Source: JAKFDI01 sp044508835 | Lineage (GTDB): Bacteria > Pseudomonadota > Gammaproteobacteria > Burkholderiales > Burkholderiaceae_C | Assembly (NCBI GenBank): GCA_044508835.1 | Contig: JBIQHD010000016.1 | Span: forward strand, 1 to 64,000 | Direction: 5' to 3' | DNA length: 64,000 nt | Shown here: positions 35,115 through 43,433 of the stretch, in pieces | How positions within the stretch are numbered: position 1 is the stretch's first letter | Layout of the letters: every line of letters begins with the position of its first letter | The notes under the pieces: model-generated | What the model was told of the DNA's origin: nothing | Seen by the model: the letters and a program-made list of their open reading frames with translations, nothing else | The model's database searches: none | Translations under genes and position numbers: made by a program

Positions 35115-35426
35115 TCAGAACTCCAGTGCGGCAGTCAGGCGCAGCGCGCGCACATGAGCCAGGATCGTGCGGCGCTGCTGGTCCTCCACCTGCAGAAGCG
35201 GATTGGCCCGGACCTGACCAGACGCGCCGGTCACAGTCAGGCCAACGGCCTTGATCTCCTTTTGCACTTGGCGCAGCCGGTCGACCGTCGCGCACAACTC
35301 GCGCAACAGCGTCAGGTCGGCGCCCACGTCAAAGGCGTATTCGTCCAGTGTGCGGCGCCACAGTTCACGGGCTTCAGCCGAGAGGCCGGCCGGTGCCGCA
35401 GGGGTCGTTGAGGAGCGCTTGCGCAT
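35115..35426 (-). CDS. P27-type phage small terminase subunit
   Basis: A 103-residue protein: LSAEARELWRRTLDEYAFDVGADLTLLRELCATVDRLRQVQKEI, then VRANPLLQVEDQQRRTILAHVRALRL. This helical pattern with W..L..Y, a central helix and NPLL..E is that of P27/Terminase_4 small subunits, which recognise the packaging site. The start at 35426 (MRKRSS) follows the conserved beginning. No large terminase is encoded in the element, so it could redirect a helper's motor to the element's DNA; that is inference. Confidence 0.78.
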   Translation of the reverse strand: MRKRSSTTPAAPAGLSAEARELWRRTLDEYAFDVGADLTLLRELCATVDRLRQVQKEIKAVGLTVTGASGQVRANPLLQVEDQQRRTILAHVRALRLTAALEF

Positions 35427-35525
35427 GTGTGATTTCCTGAAAATTGCCCGGCGCGTGCTGCGCGTGAGGGGAGGCGCGGTTTCCCCTGGGGTCGAGGTTG
35501 AGTTTTCCTGACACCCCCCCCTCAT

Positions 35526-35825
35526 CTAACCTAGCCGCACCAACGTCTGCTCGATCTCTGCGCGCCGCGCTTCAGCACGCGCCAACAGTCGCTCGGTGAC
35601 GGTCTTCGCGTTGACGGCCCACTCGGCGCGCTGCGCGTCCGTCAGGTTGCTGGACGCCCGGCTGCGATGGACCATGCGATCGACGAGGTCCGCCCCGAAT
35701 GCGGCAAAGGCATGCTGGCCGTTCGGCATCGAGGCGAAGAGGTTGGCCAATTGGATCTCGTGCAGGAGTTCGTGCAGGGTCAGGCGGGCGGCCAGCTCCC
35801 AGTCGACGTCATCAGGCTCACGCAT
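35526..35825 (-). CDS. Small phage-type protein of unknown function
   Basis: A 99-residue mainly helical protein (MREPDDVDWELAARLTLHELLHEIQLANLF...VTERLLARAEARRAEIEQTLVRL). Its ATG overlaps the tape-measure stop by one base (TGATG), so it is translated with it. No recognised family. The position behind the tape measure suggests a tail-related or regulatory role. Confidence 0.6.
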   Translation of the reverse strand: MREPDDVDWELAARLTLHELLHEIQLANLFASMPNGQHAFAAFGADLVDRMVHRSRASSNLTDAQRAEWAVNAKTVTERLLARAEARRAEIEQTLVRLG

Positions 35826-37738
35826 CACGCACGCCTCGGCAGAGCGCCCGAGAGGTTCACGCCGCGGCCTTTGAGCGCCGCAGCCGTGCTCCCGCCAGCG
35901 CTGATGCGCCGATCAACCTCGGCGACGGCCGCCTGAACGATGAACCGCACTTCCTCGCGCCCATCCGATCCGCGGCTGCGCCGTTCGGTGATCTGCGCGC
36001 CATGGTTCTCAATCACCACGGTGGTGCCGCCACCGCCCAACGCGCTGTTCGGCAAGATTCGGCCCGAGGTGTTGGGGGTGAACAGCTCCTTGCCGCGCTC
36101 ACCCACAAGGTACGTTTGCCCGGCCGTCACGGGGCCGCCCATGGCGCGTTTGCCCGCCAACAAGCCGCCGAACAGGCTGCCGAAGTCAATGCCGTTGATT
36201 GCCTTGGCGAAGGGCTCAGTGACTTGCTTGCGAACCACCAGGCGAAGCACGTCCTGCGCAAGACCTTTCAGGACATCGCTGAACTTGTCGCCTGCGATCA
36301 CGGCATCCTCGAACGCGCTTGAGAAGGTGAGGCCCAGGCGGCTGGCGAAGTCGTTGGCCTTCTCCGCTTCGGCCGCCATATTGCCGAGCGCAGCGTTCGC
36401 TGCCTCGCTGAACTGATCCGCGGTGATGGTCCCGCGCTCGAATGCCGCTGCCAGAAATTGCATCGTCTCGCGCTGCTTCTCTAGCTGGCCGGTGGGCGTG
36501 TCGGCGATCAGGGCGTTGAGGCGGTCCTGCGCGGTGGCAGCGGCCTTCAAGCTCTCGGTGCGCTTGGCCGCCCAATCGTCCCACTTCGACGACTCCAACG
36601 CCCGATTCACCGCATCGGTTGCCTCCAGTTCGGAGCGGCGGAAGGCGTCGAGCGGATCGGTCTCGGCTTCCATGCCCAGCCTCTCGACCTTGGGGGCCTT
36701 CGCAGGGAAGAACCGCGCGCGCAGACGCTTCTCGACCTCGGGTGAGAAGAGGTCGCCAAGCGCCGCCTTCTGCTTGGCCAGTTCGGCTGTGAACCTCTCC
36801 GCCGCGGTCGCGTTCTGCTCGAAGAACAGGCGCAGCGCCTTCTGCTGCTCGGTCTCGCCAGCGCCGATGCTCGGCAGATCCGGGTTGCCCCAACTCGCCG
36901 TCGCGCCGCCGGTGTTGGACGGCATACCCAGGCCGAACGGATTGCCGAGGAACGACCACTGCGCCTTGGTCATCTTCGCGTAGAAACTGTCGCCGGCCTT
37001 CTCGCTCTTCTTGATGCTCTCGGCAAGGCGGTTGAACGCTTCGGCGAACGGCATGACGACGCCGCGCGACAACGTGCTGAAGTTCGTCTCCATTTCGGCG
37101 AGCGTCTTGTTGAACCGCTCGGCCTGTTCAGCCTGCTCGCTCGTGACGGTGGCCACCAAGCGGCCCTGAGCGGCGAGGTCCTTGAGGAAGGGGGCCGCTT
37201 CGCGCACGGACTTGCCGAAGAGTTCCTGTATTGCCCTGGCCTTGTTGCCATCGTCGGCGAAGCGGCTGAGCGCCACAGCGGTCTGACGTAGCGCTTCGGC
37301 GGGATCAATGCGCTTCAACTCTTCGGCGTTCAGGCCGATCTGCTTCAGCACCTCGTCGGCGCCGCTGCCCGGTTTGGCTGCGGCCAACACCTGGTTGAAC
37401 TTGATCAGAATGCCCGACACGTCTTCGAGAGAACCACCAGCGCGGCGCGCCACGTCTTCGAGTGCGGAGGCGTTTTCGACGGTGGTGCCGGCGGCATCCG
37501 CGAGGTCGTTCAGCGCATCGATACCGTTCAGCGCCTGGCGACTGAAGTTGACGAGCGCGCCGATAGAGAACGCACCAGCCATCGCGGCACCGATCGGGGC
37601 GAAGACGCCCGCAATGGCGCGCGACGCGGCGGCGAACTCCTTCTCCATCTTCTTCACGCGGCGCTCGGCGCGAGCCGTGTCGGTCTCGAAAGACGACGTG
37701 CGCATCAGCAGGTCAAGGGTTACAGATTGATTTGCCAT
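35825..37738 (-). CDS. Phage tail tape-measure protein
   Basis: A 637-residue protein starting MANQSVTLDLLMRTSSFETDTARAERRVKKMEKE, the usual opening of lambda-H-type tape measures. It has a hydrophobic stretch near 40-65 (IAGVFAPIGAAMAGAFSIGAL), long helices in the middle, and the C-terminal motif GGPVTAGQTYLVGERGKELFTP followed by VVIENHGA, seen at the end of such proteins. It sets tail length in siphophages. It is short, and unusually no tail tube, assembly chaperone or tip gene accompanies it. Confidence 0.87.
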   Translation of the reverse strand: MANQSVTLDLLMRTSSFETDTARAERRVKKMEKEFAAASRAIAGVFAPIGAAMAGAFSIGALVNFSRQALNGIDALNDLADAAGTTVENASALEDVARRAGGSLEDVSGILIKFNQVLAAAKPGSGADEVLKQIGLNAEELKRIDPAEALRQTAVALSRFADDGNKARAIQELFGKSVREAAPFLKDLAAQGRLVATVTSEQAEQAERFNKTLAEMETNFSTLSRGVVMPFAEAFNRLAESIKKSEKAGDSFYAKMTKAQWSFLGNPFGLGMPSNTGGATASWGNPDLPSIGAGETEQQKALRLFFEQNATAAERFTAELAKQKAALGDLFSPEVEKRLRARFFPAKAPKVERLGMEAETDPLDAFRRSELEATDAVNRALESSKWDDWAAKRTESLKAAATAQDRLNALIADTPTGQLEKQRETMQFLAAAFERGTITADQFSEAANAALGNMAAEAEKANDFASRLGLTFSSAFEDAVIAGDKFSDVLKGLAQDVLRLVVRKQVTEPFAKAINGIDFGSLFGGLLAGKRAMGGPVTAGQTYLVGERGKELFTPNTSGRILPNSALGGGGTTVVIENHGAQITERRSRGSDGREEVRFIVQAAVAEVDRRISAGGSTAAALKGRGVNLSGALPRRA

Positions 37739-37741
37739 GGT

Positions 37742-38239
37742 TCACCTTCCGTTGTTCTTGGTGGCGAGCTTGCGCACGATGCGGTCGATGCCCTTGCGCA
37801 ACTCGACCTCGACAGTGGCCGTTGCCTCCTGCGTCTTCGCGGCGACAGCCGGGCGGAACCAAGGCTCCGCCGGTTGCTTGCTCCAGCCGTACTCCAACAT
37901 CCATGCCGCGTCGTAAGTCGTGACGGCACGGCCACGGCGCTTGCGACCGTCCGGGTAGCGCACGGCCTTCATGAAGATTCGCACGGCCTCGCCCTTGATG
38001 CCCTGCGGCGGCTCGATGCGTGCGATGCGCAGGTTCTTGGCGCTCAGGCCGGTCGAGTACCGCGGCGCATTGGCGACCGACACCTTCAGATTCGCGAGGG
38101 CCTGCTTGCGGATGACCTGCGCACCTTTGCGCAGCGCCGAGCGCACGGGGCCACCTCGCTTCGACACGATCTCAGGCGGCAGGCTGCGTAGTGTGGCCAC
38201 GACGCCGTCGATGCCAGAGACTTTCAGCTCGACCTTCAT
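37742..38239 (-). CDS. HK97 gp10-like phage protein (tail completion/connector)
   Basis: A 165-residue protein: MKVELKVSGIDGVVATLRSLPPE, RSALRKGAQVIRKQALANL, and YDAAWMLEYGWSKQPAEPWFRPAVAAK. The ...EYG...P.PWFRPA block is diagnostic of the HK97-gp10 family, which joins head and tail. It ends 3 bases before the tape-measure start and follows the small gene at 38240 directly. Confidence 0.87.
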   Translation of the reverse strand: MKVELKVSGIDGVVATLRSLPPEIVSKRGGPVRSALRKGAQVIRKQALANLKVSVANAPRYSTGLSAKNLRIARIEPPQGIKGEAVRIFMKAVRYPDGRKRRGRAVTTYDAAWMLEYGWSKQPAEPWFRPAVAAKTQEATATVEVELRKGIDRIVRKLATKNNGR

Positions 38240-38455
38240 TCAGTGCACCTGGCCGTGCAGCGCGGCCAGCACCCAGGCGATGTTTTCGTCAACCAGCGTC
38301 TGCAGAACGGCTGACGCCATGAACGTCTGGTGGGCAAGGTCGGCTTCGCGCTGCGTCCACTCGCCGCGTGCCACCGCTGCCTGCAGCGCCTCTCGGTTTT
38401 GCTGGCGGAACACCTCAACGACAGCGTCGCGGTTGATCTCGAAATCTTCGTACAT
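38240..38455 (-). CDS. Small phage-type protein of unknown function
   Basis: A 71-residue acidic helical protein (MYEDFEINRDAVVEVFRQQNREALQAAVARGEWTQREADLAHQ). GGAGCAATTC precedes the ATG at 38455, which supports this start over the longer frame. It lies between capsid-associated genes and gp10. No recognised family. Confidence 0.6.
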   Translation of the reverse strand: MYEDFEINRDAVVEVFRQQNREALQAAVARGEWTQREADLAHQTFMASAVLQTLVDENIAWVLAALHGQVH

Positions 38456-38465
38456 GAATTGCTCC

Positions 38466-38768
38466 TTAGACCAGGCGTTCCCAGCCCGAGCCCTGACGGT
38501 TGGGCTCGGCCTTGCCGGGAGTGATGTCGCGCACGGCGGTGTGGATGGCTCCGCCAAAGCGGACGACAGTGCCCTGCGGATAGCTCAAGGCCGACTGCCA
38601 GTCGCCAGCGAAGGCCAGCGCGCCCTTGCGCGTGGCATCCAGCGCCTTCTGCATGCCCTCGATGCGTTCCTCAAGCTGCTTGATGCGCTCCTGCAGCGGT
38701 TCCACGGTCTCGTGGATCAATTCGCCCATGGCAGCACCGAACATCTCTGCGTTGAATCCGGGATTCAT
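38466..38768 (-). CDS. Small phage protein with coiled coil and CBM-like domain
   Basis: A 100-residue protein. Residues ~20-45 form a coiled coil (ETVEPLQERIKQLEERIEGMQKAL). The C-terminus (AGDWQSALSYPQGTVVRFGGAIHTAVRDITPGKAEP...GWERL) resembles the short carbohydrate-binding module (W...Y..G..V...G......D..PG..P...GW) found in many phage virion proteins. It follows the capsid gene by 20 bases and may decorate the shell; the role is inference. Confidence 0.68.
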   Translation of the reverse strand: MNPGFNAEMFGAAMGELIHETVEPLQERIKQLEERIEGMQKALDATRKGALAFAGDWQSALSYPQGTVVRFGGAIHTAVRDITPGKAEPNRQGSGWERLV

Positions 38769-38788
38769 CGAACTGGTCCTTCCTTCGC

Positions 38789-39829
38789 TCACGATTGGCC
38801 GCCCGCATAGTCCACGCCGGTCAGCACGGCGACAGAGCCGGGGCGCTGATTGAGCCAGTTCACATCGGCCTCGGCGCGTAGCGCGATCGAATTGGTCTGC
38901 CACATCGACACCACCTCGGCACCGATCGGCGTGGCGCTGCTCATCGTGGGCGAGTCGTCCATGACAAGCGCCGCCACGCCGGTGCGATCGACCCGGACGC
39001 TGTCAGTCGCCACGGCAACGCCCATCGTGTCGACAACGACGATGCGGGAGCCGTTGCTCCCGTCGTCGGCAGCCGAGGAGGTGGCCACGGGCACTCCGAA
39101 CAGCGTGCCGCCGTTGACGCCGAGGTCCGCCGCTGCGCCGCCGAGCAGCATGGAGATCTGCAATGCGGTGGCCGGCGGCATGATCAGCGCCGCCGTTGCA
39201 ACATCGCCCGCGTAGAGGCCGAACAGCGCGGTGAGGTCGGCGCGCAGGTCGTCGGCGGTGGAGCCGACGCTCGCCACCGTCGGTGCGTCGTAGGTGATCG
39301 CTCGGGGCCGCTCACCGGCAATGCCAGCGTTCGTCGGGTCGAGCAGTGCCTCGTCGATCGCGCCGGCGACAGCCTCCTCGAGATCGCGCTCGACTCCGTC
39401 CTCCATGACGGGGTCTGCACTCATGAGCGACTCTGCCGTCATGACCGCGATCGCGGCGACGGAGAGATGCTTGATCGACGCACCGACGATCGTCGGGCGA
39501 CTCAAGCGCCGGGCGCCGCCTTCAGCGGTCCAGTACCCGCGATTGCCTGCCGTGATGCTCAGCATACGGGTGTTGAACGACGCACGCCGAAAAGGCAGCT
39601 TGCCGATCACGCTGCGCTCACGAGCAGCGATCAGGAGTGCGCGCGCGAAGATGTTGTCGGCGTCAGAAGACACAGCCGAGACAGCCGTCTTCGCAATGGC
39701 CTCGGGGACGGCGTAGGGCCATCGCTGATGAGTGAACTCGCTTGCCCTGTTGGAGGCGGCGCAGCACCTGGTGATGAGCGCGCGAACGTAGTGGCGAGCG
39801 TCGACGGATTGATTGGGAGTGATGGCCAT
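38789..39829 (-). CDS. HK97-type phage major capsid protein
   Basis: A 346-residue capsid-family protein. It runs RHYVRALITRCCAASNR...SVIGKLPFRRASFNTRMLSITAGNRGYWTAEGGARRLSRPTIVGASIKHLSVAAIAVMTAESLM, then a helix-rich middle and GTLFGVPVATSSAADDG...SMWQTNSIALRAEADVNWLNQRPGSVAVLTGVDY, the typical end. No long N-terminal scaffold domain and no prohead protease gene are seen. The ATG at 39829 (MAITPNQSV) is chosen; the longer open frame would translate the upstream tandem repeat. Confidence 0.87.
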   Translation of the reverse strand: MAITPNQSVDARHYVRALITRCCAASNRASEFTHQRWPYAVPEAIAKTAVSAVSSDADNIFARALLIAARERSVIGKLPFRRASFNTRMLSITAGNRGYWTAEGGARRLSRPTIVGASIKHLSVAAIAVMTAESLMSADPVMEDGVERDLEEAVAGAIDEALLDPTNAGIAGERPRAITYDAPTVASVGSTADDLRADLTALFGLYAGDVATAALIMPPATALQISMLLGGAAADLGVNGGTLFGVPVATSSAADDGSNGSRIVVVDTMGVAVATDSVRVDRTGVAALVMDDSPTMSSATPIGAEVVSMWQTNSIALRAEADVNWLNQRPGSVAVLTGVDYAGGQS

Positions 39830-39840
39830 GATGAGGTGAT

Positions 39841-39882
39841 GCGATTGATGAAGGTGGATGAGCGATTGATGAAGATGGATGA
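39841..39882 (-). repeat. Tandem 21-base repeat ahead of the capsid gene
   Basis: Two adjacent 21-base units (39841-39861 and 39862-39882) differing at one base, rich in the GATGA pattern, followed by further GGTGATGAGACGG sequence. They lie 12-53 bases upstream of the capsid ATG, on the leader of its message. A regulatory or binding role is possible; slippage during replication is the simple alternative. Confidence 0.6.
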
Positions 39883-39971
39883 AGGTGATGAGACGGATAG
39901 GTGGACGGTGAGAAATTGGACCGTGTGTGCCAACAAATTGCACGTCGGTCCTTGGCGCTCTTTGGCGGTTT

Positions 39972-40262
39972 TCAGCACTCGCCTTCGACGAGAAGGGCGG
40001 CCACGTCTGCGATCGCGTACCGGATGCCGCCACCGACGCGGGTGAACCGAAGGCGCTGGTCGATGGCTCGCCAGTGACGCAAAGTGTTTGGCGACAGGCC
40101 CAACATGGCAGCGGCCACGGCCTCGGTCATTCCAGATGGGCTGATCCAGTGGCCGCGGGCGGTGGCCCATGCACGCAGCTCGGCCTCCTTCTCCGCGATC
40201 CGGTCGGACTTCGACACCAGCGCCTGACGGCAGCAGGGGCAGAAACTCAGTTCAGTGGTCAT
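39972..40262 (-). CDS. Small Cys-pair/HTH protein, probable regulator
   Basis: A 96-residue protein with an N-terminal CPCC motif (LSFCPCCRQALV), a short coiled stretch and a winged HTH (SGMTEAVAAAMLGLSPNTLRHWRAIDQRLRFTRVGGGIRYAIADVAALL), the AlpA/MerR-type arrangement. It lies between replication and capsid genes, a fitting place for a switch of the downstream cluster. The start at 40262 is preferred to a TTG further up. Confidence 0.72.
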   Translation of the reverse strand: MTTELSFCPCCRQALVSKSDRIAEKEAELRAWATARGHWISPSGMTEAVAAAMLGLSPNTLRHWRAIDQRLRFTRVGGGIRYAIADVAALLVEGEC

Positions 40263-40442
40263 GTCGTGGTCGGCGATCGCAGGCAAAAACTATGGATTTC
40301 TGAAGTGCACGCGCAAAAAAAGACTTTGGCGGCCGGTCAAGGCTGGCATCGTTCAACAATGCCGACCCTCCGCCCCCATTGGTTCGGCCGGGCGGCTGCC
40401 GTGCCTTCCAACGCGACCACAGGAAAAAGAGCGCGGTCAGGG
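40263..40442. other. Intergenic region upstream of the HTH gene
   Basis: 180 bases between the helicase stop and the HTH start. It includes an A-rich run near 40312-40321 and otherwise nothing recognised. It may hold the promoter for the HTH and capsid cluster. Confidence 0.35.
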
Positions 40443-42038
40443 TCATGGCCGCGCCTCCGCCTGAATCTCCTCTGCAGCCTGCGAACTGAGCGAACCGTGC
40501 GAAGCGTCAGCATTGGCGCGGGTTTGCGGACGATTCGAGAGCTCGCTAACCGTGCGAACCGTGCTAACTGAGGTGCCCGAGAGTTCGCACAGTTCGCTGG
40601 TTTCGCAAACCTCGGAATCAGTCTGCAGCCCGCATGAATGCTCACTGTTCGCAGAATTCGCAGAGTTCGCAGCCAATGTGTAGAACTTGGTCGGCGATCC
40701 CGGGCTCGACTTCGGGCGGGGCACCGTCTCGATGACGATGCGCGGCGGTGTGGCCGACAGCAGCTCGTCGAGTGCGGCGTCGATGCGGTCTTTCGACGCA
40801 TGCCCCTGGAAGCAATCGACCGTGATCTGCTTGCGCGTGGCCTTCGCCCTCGTGCGCAGAAACTCGACGATCTTCTCTGCCGTCGCATTCGTCTCTGCCG
40901 TACCGGCCTCGTCCACTGAGGTGCTGAAGATGAACCGCACGGACTCGCGCCAGTAGCGCACCCAGGCGAGCGCGGCTTCGAGGTGGTGAACGTCGACTTC
41001 CCGGCTCAGATCGGCGAGGGCGAACAGCATCGCCAGGCGCAGCACCACGGGAGCACGTCGCTCCAACAATGCGCCGATCAATTCGCCATCGCTCTGATCG
41101 TTGAGTTCGCTGGAGTACAGCCGGGCATAGAGAGCCTTTGCCGCGCTCGTCAGCTCGACGCGATGCACGTCCCGGTCAACATGGCGAAGCCCACCGCTGA
41201 ACTCGACCACTTCCAGCGTGCGGCGGGCCAGTTCATCGACGACATGCTGCGGCGTGGCCCGCGGGAAGGGCAGAATCTTGGTGCGCTCTGCCCACAGGAT
41301 GACGAAGCGGTTTGCAAACCCGTTCGTCAGTTCCCGCGATGCCATCAGCGCGCGCAGTTCCGCCGGAGTGATGGCGCCCATCAGGCCGATGTGCGGATTG
41401 CTGGCCCAGACGCGATTGGTCTTCGTCGCCGGCTTGATGCTCACGCCGTCCCACGCATCGCGCAGCGCAGATGACAGCGTGTTGCCGTCGCGTTTGCCTT
41501 GCGCGAGGACGTTCGCGAACTCCGACTCGAAGACGCACAACCGCTTGTCCGTGATTGGCGGGACTTCCTCTTTGCCCTGCGTCCAGCCGTCGTGAATCAT
41601 CAGCGCCAGTCCCTCGCGAGTGGAAAGCCCGCCGCGATGAACCTGCGGCGCGGCGAACTCATCGAGCGCGCGAAGCGCCTTGTCGATGCGATGCACGAGG
41701 CTTGCGGCATCACCCTTGCGGCCGCGGCCTGAGCGGCCAACGTGAAGCCCGAAGGTGCGCGGGTGGTGCCACGTGTTGCCCACCGGGGTGAACGACGCAC
41801 GCCCCATCGCGGCGCTCAGGTAGACGATGAAGTTCAAGCCGATGGCGTAGGGGTTGGCTTCCGTGCTGTCGCTGCCTGCGCGCGCCACGTCGCCGACAAG
41901 CCCATACAGGCAGGCGGGATCGGGGCGCGGTGCGTTGCGGTGCGTGTCCGGAGCGTCGTGCTGTTCCTCGTCGCCGGGCCGGTGCGGGGCCGAGTTCTTC
42001 AGTGCGTCGGTGACGGTCTTGCCGAAAGTCGCGCTCAT
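40443..42038 (-). CDS. DUF3987/YfjI-like replication protein (helicase-type)
   Basis: A 531-residue protein: PYAIGLNFIVYLSAAMGR...GLHVGRSGRGRKGDAASLV (a degenerate Walker A-like GRSGRGRKG), VFESEFANVLAQGKRDGNTLSSALRDAWDG and the long helical RELTNGFANRFVILWAERTKILPFPR, the pattern of DUF3987 proteins found with TOPRIM primases in phages and satellites. After residue ~440 the tail is low-complexity (ANSANSANSEHS, then Ser/Thr/Glu-rich) and its DNA is a cluster of short repeats. The start overlaps the primase stop (ATGA). Confidence 0.75.
   Translation of the reverse strand: MSATFGKTVTDALKNSAPHRPGDEEQHDAPDTHRNAPRPDPACLYGLVGDVARAGSDSTEANPYAIGLNFIVYLSAAMGRASFTPVGNTWHHPRTFGLHVGRSGRGRKGDAASLVHRIDKALRALDEFAAPQVHRGGLSTREGLALMIHDGWTQGKEEVPPITDKRLCVFESEFANVLAQGKRDGNTLSSALRDAWDGVSIKPATKTNRVWASNPHIGLMGAITPAELRALMASRELTNGFANRFVILWAERTKILPFPRATPQHVVDELARRTLEVVEFSGGLRHVDRDVHRVELTSAAKALYARLYSSELNDQSDGELIGALLERRAPVVLRLAMLFALADLSREVDVHHLEAALAWVRYWRESVRFIFSTSVDEAGTAETNATAEKIVEFLRTRAKATRKQITVDCFQGHASKDRIDAALDELLSATPPRIVIETVPRPKSSPGSPTKFYTLAANSANSANSEHSCGLQTDSEVCETSELCELSGTSVSTVRTVSELSNRPQTRANADASHGSLSSQAAEEIQAEARP
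40478..40673. repeat. Cluster of TTCGCA/TGCGAA repeats in the helicase gene tail
   Basis: Within about 195 bases the hexamer TTCGCA or its complement TGCGAA occurs eight times, including a run of three in 9-base steps (gttcgcaga-attcgcaga-gttcgcag) and the pair gctaaccgtgcgaaccgtgc. It codes for the low-complexity end of the helicase. Such clusters near a replication gene can be iterons of an origin; this is inference. Confidence 0.55.
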
Positions 42039-42865
42039 GCTGCAGCCCTCGCGTCGTTCCAGTCGGTGCGCTCGACTTCGGGGGCGATCACACGCACGTC
42101 AACGCCAGCGGCGGCCCAGCGGTCGGCGCAGGCGGTGGCAGCCCTGATGCCGGCCGGGTCGTGGTCGGCGCCGATCACAAGCGTCTCGATGCCGGGCAGC
42201 ACCGGGAACGCGGCCAGGTTGCCGGCGTCGATGCACGCCCATGCCGGCGTGAAGGCGTGGGCAAGGCTCAAAGCGGTCTCGATGCCCTCGGCGATGGCAA
42301 GGCCCGTGGTGACCGCCTCGTCAGACCACAGGCGAATGACGCCGCCGGCCTTGCGATGGCCGCCCAGCAGCATGCGCGGCAGGTCGCAGCCGGCCTTCGT
42401 CCCGTCTGCATTCACCCACGTGCGATGCAGCGTGAGCGGCTGGCGTGTCTCGGCATCCGTCACCAGCGCCACCAGCGCCGGCCCGGTGTAGCCGCTGGGG
42501 TGGCGCAGCGCCGGGAGAAAGCGCAAGTCCCCATCGGCCGGCGGCGCCGAACAGCCGCGCGCCAGCAGGTACTGCTCGCCGATGGTGCCGCGCAGGCCCG
42601 TGCAGGCGTTGAACAGGTCGCGGCCGTGGTCGCTCAGGGTTTCGCGCTTGAGAGGCGCCACGGGCCGGGGAACGGCCCTGCCGGGGTGGTAACGGTTACC
42701 ACGCTCAGGCCGGTACGCCTCGACGTACTCGCAGCGGAAGCAGTGCCCCACGGCAGCGCCGGTGTACTCGACCGTCACACCGAAGGTGCGGTCCTTCGGG
42801 CCGCGGCCGCAGTCGGGGCAGGTCAGCCGATGTTCGCCCGGCTCCAGCGATTGCAGCGTGCTCAT
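42035..42865 (-). CDS. Zinc-ribbon/TOPRIM primase-like protein
   Basis: A 276-residue protein. N-terminal zinc ribbon: CPDCGRGP...HCFRCEY. The middle has a DUF7146-like block (LPALRHPSGYTGPALVALVTD...TLHRTWVNADGTKA). The C-terminal TOPRIM domain has GLAIAEGIETALSLA (catalytic Glu), LVIGADHDPAG (DxD) and DWNDARAA. It would prime replication of the element with the helicase-like protein, with which it overlaps by 4 bases. Confidence 0.85.
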   Translation of the reverse strand: MSTLQSLEPGEHRLTCPDCGRGPKDRTFGVTVEYTGAAVGHCFRCEYVEAYRPERGNRYHPGRAVPRPVAPLKRETLSDHGRDLFNACTGLRGTIGEQYLLARGCSAPPADGDLRFLPALRHPSGYTGPALVALVTDAETRQPLTLHRTWVNADGTKAGCDLPRMLLGGHRKAGGVIRLWSDEAVTTGLAIAEGIETALSLAHAFTPAWACIDAGNLAAFPVLPGIETLVIGADHDPAGIRAATACADRWAAAGVDVRVIAPEVERTDWNDARAAA

Positions 42866-43143
42866 GCCGGACCCACCATGCGGTCGAGAAGCGCAGCGAC
42901 GGAGCGCAGGTCAGGGCACGTCTTGGCCATGCCCCAGCGGGTGAGCAGCAGATCGCCGTCAGCCAGGCGGTAAAGGCCGTAGCCACCCAGCGCGGCGCGA
43001 GCGGCCAGGTTGGTGAAGGCCTTGTCGTCGTCCCGGTTGCCATTAGCGTGGCTGGGCGCCACAATGGCGGCGTCTGTAGTGCTTTGCCCCAGCGCCCGAT
43101 CGGCTGCCACCGAGTCGGGCGTTTCCATGTTCGGGGCGCTCAC
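42862..43143 (-). CDS. Small protein of unknown function in the replication cluster
   Basis: A 93-residue protein; the first half is polar and disordered-looking, the second reads FTNLAARAALGGYGLYRLADGDLLLTRWGMAKTCPDLRSVAALLDRMV. It overlaps both the AlpA-like stop and the primase start by 4 bases. Similar short proteins accompany satellite primases; no function is assigned. Confidence 0.65.
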   Translation of the reverse strand: MSAPNMETPDSVAADRALGQSTTDAAIVAPSHANGNRDDDKAFTNLAARAALGGYGLYRLADGDLLLTRWGMAKTCPDLRSVAALLDRMVGPA

Positions 43144-43370
43144 TGCGCCGCCCCCCGCTTCGCGGCCAGATAGGCCAAAACATCAGCCGCGCGCCACCGG
43201 CTGCAGCGCGGGCCGTCGCGCTCAGGAGCCGGGAACGTACCCGCCTTGATCTCGGCGTAAATCTTCGTGCGGCCCTTGCCGGTGAGGGCAGAAACCTGCG
43301 GCAGCTTGAGGCGCTGCTCGGGGTGCAACGACTCCGGGAGTGCCAAAGTCGCAGACGATTGAGCTTGCAT
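43140..43370 (-). CDS. AlpA-type excisionase/transcriptional regulator
   Basis: A 76-residue winged-HTH protein: RLKLPQVSALTGKGRTKIYAEIKAGTFPAPERDGPRCSRWRAADVLAYLAAKR. The pattern L..V..LTG..R..IY..I..G.FP.P......S.W...DV..Y is the Phage_AlpA family, which acts as excisionase or activator of integrase genes in P4-like elements. It begins the replication cluster, with an inverted repeat just upstream. Confidence 0.87.
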   Translation of the reverse strand: MQAQSSATLALPESLHPEQRLKLPQVSALTGKGRTKIYAEIKAGTFPAPERDGPRCSRWRAADVLAYLAAKRGAAQ

Positions 43371-43392
43371 TGTGCGAACCCTTGTCTAACCC

Positions 43393-43411
43393 GGGGCACC
43401 CCTTGTGCCCC
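43393..43411. repeat. Inverted repeat upstream of the AlpA-like gene
   Basis: GGGGCAC at 43393-43399 and GTGCCCC at 43405-43411 form a 7-base perfect stem, placed between the stop at 43434 and the AlpA-like start at 43370. No U-run follows in the leftward direction, so an operator is more likely than a terminator. Confidence 0.5.
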
Positions 43412-43433
43412 GTATGGGTCCGCAGTTTTCCGG

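Noticed and set aside
43393..43411. Rho-independent terminator between integrase cluster and AlpA-like gene
   Set aside because: The stem is good but no U-run follows in the direction of transcription; treated as a possible operator.
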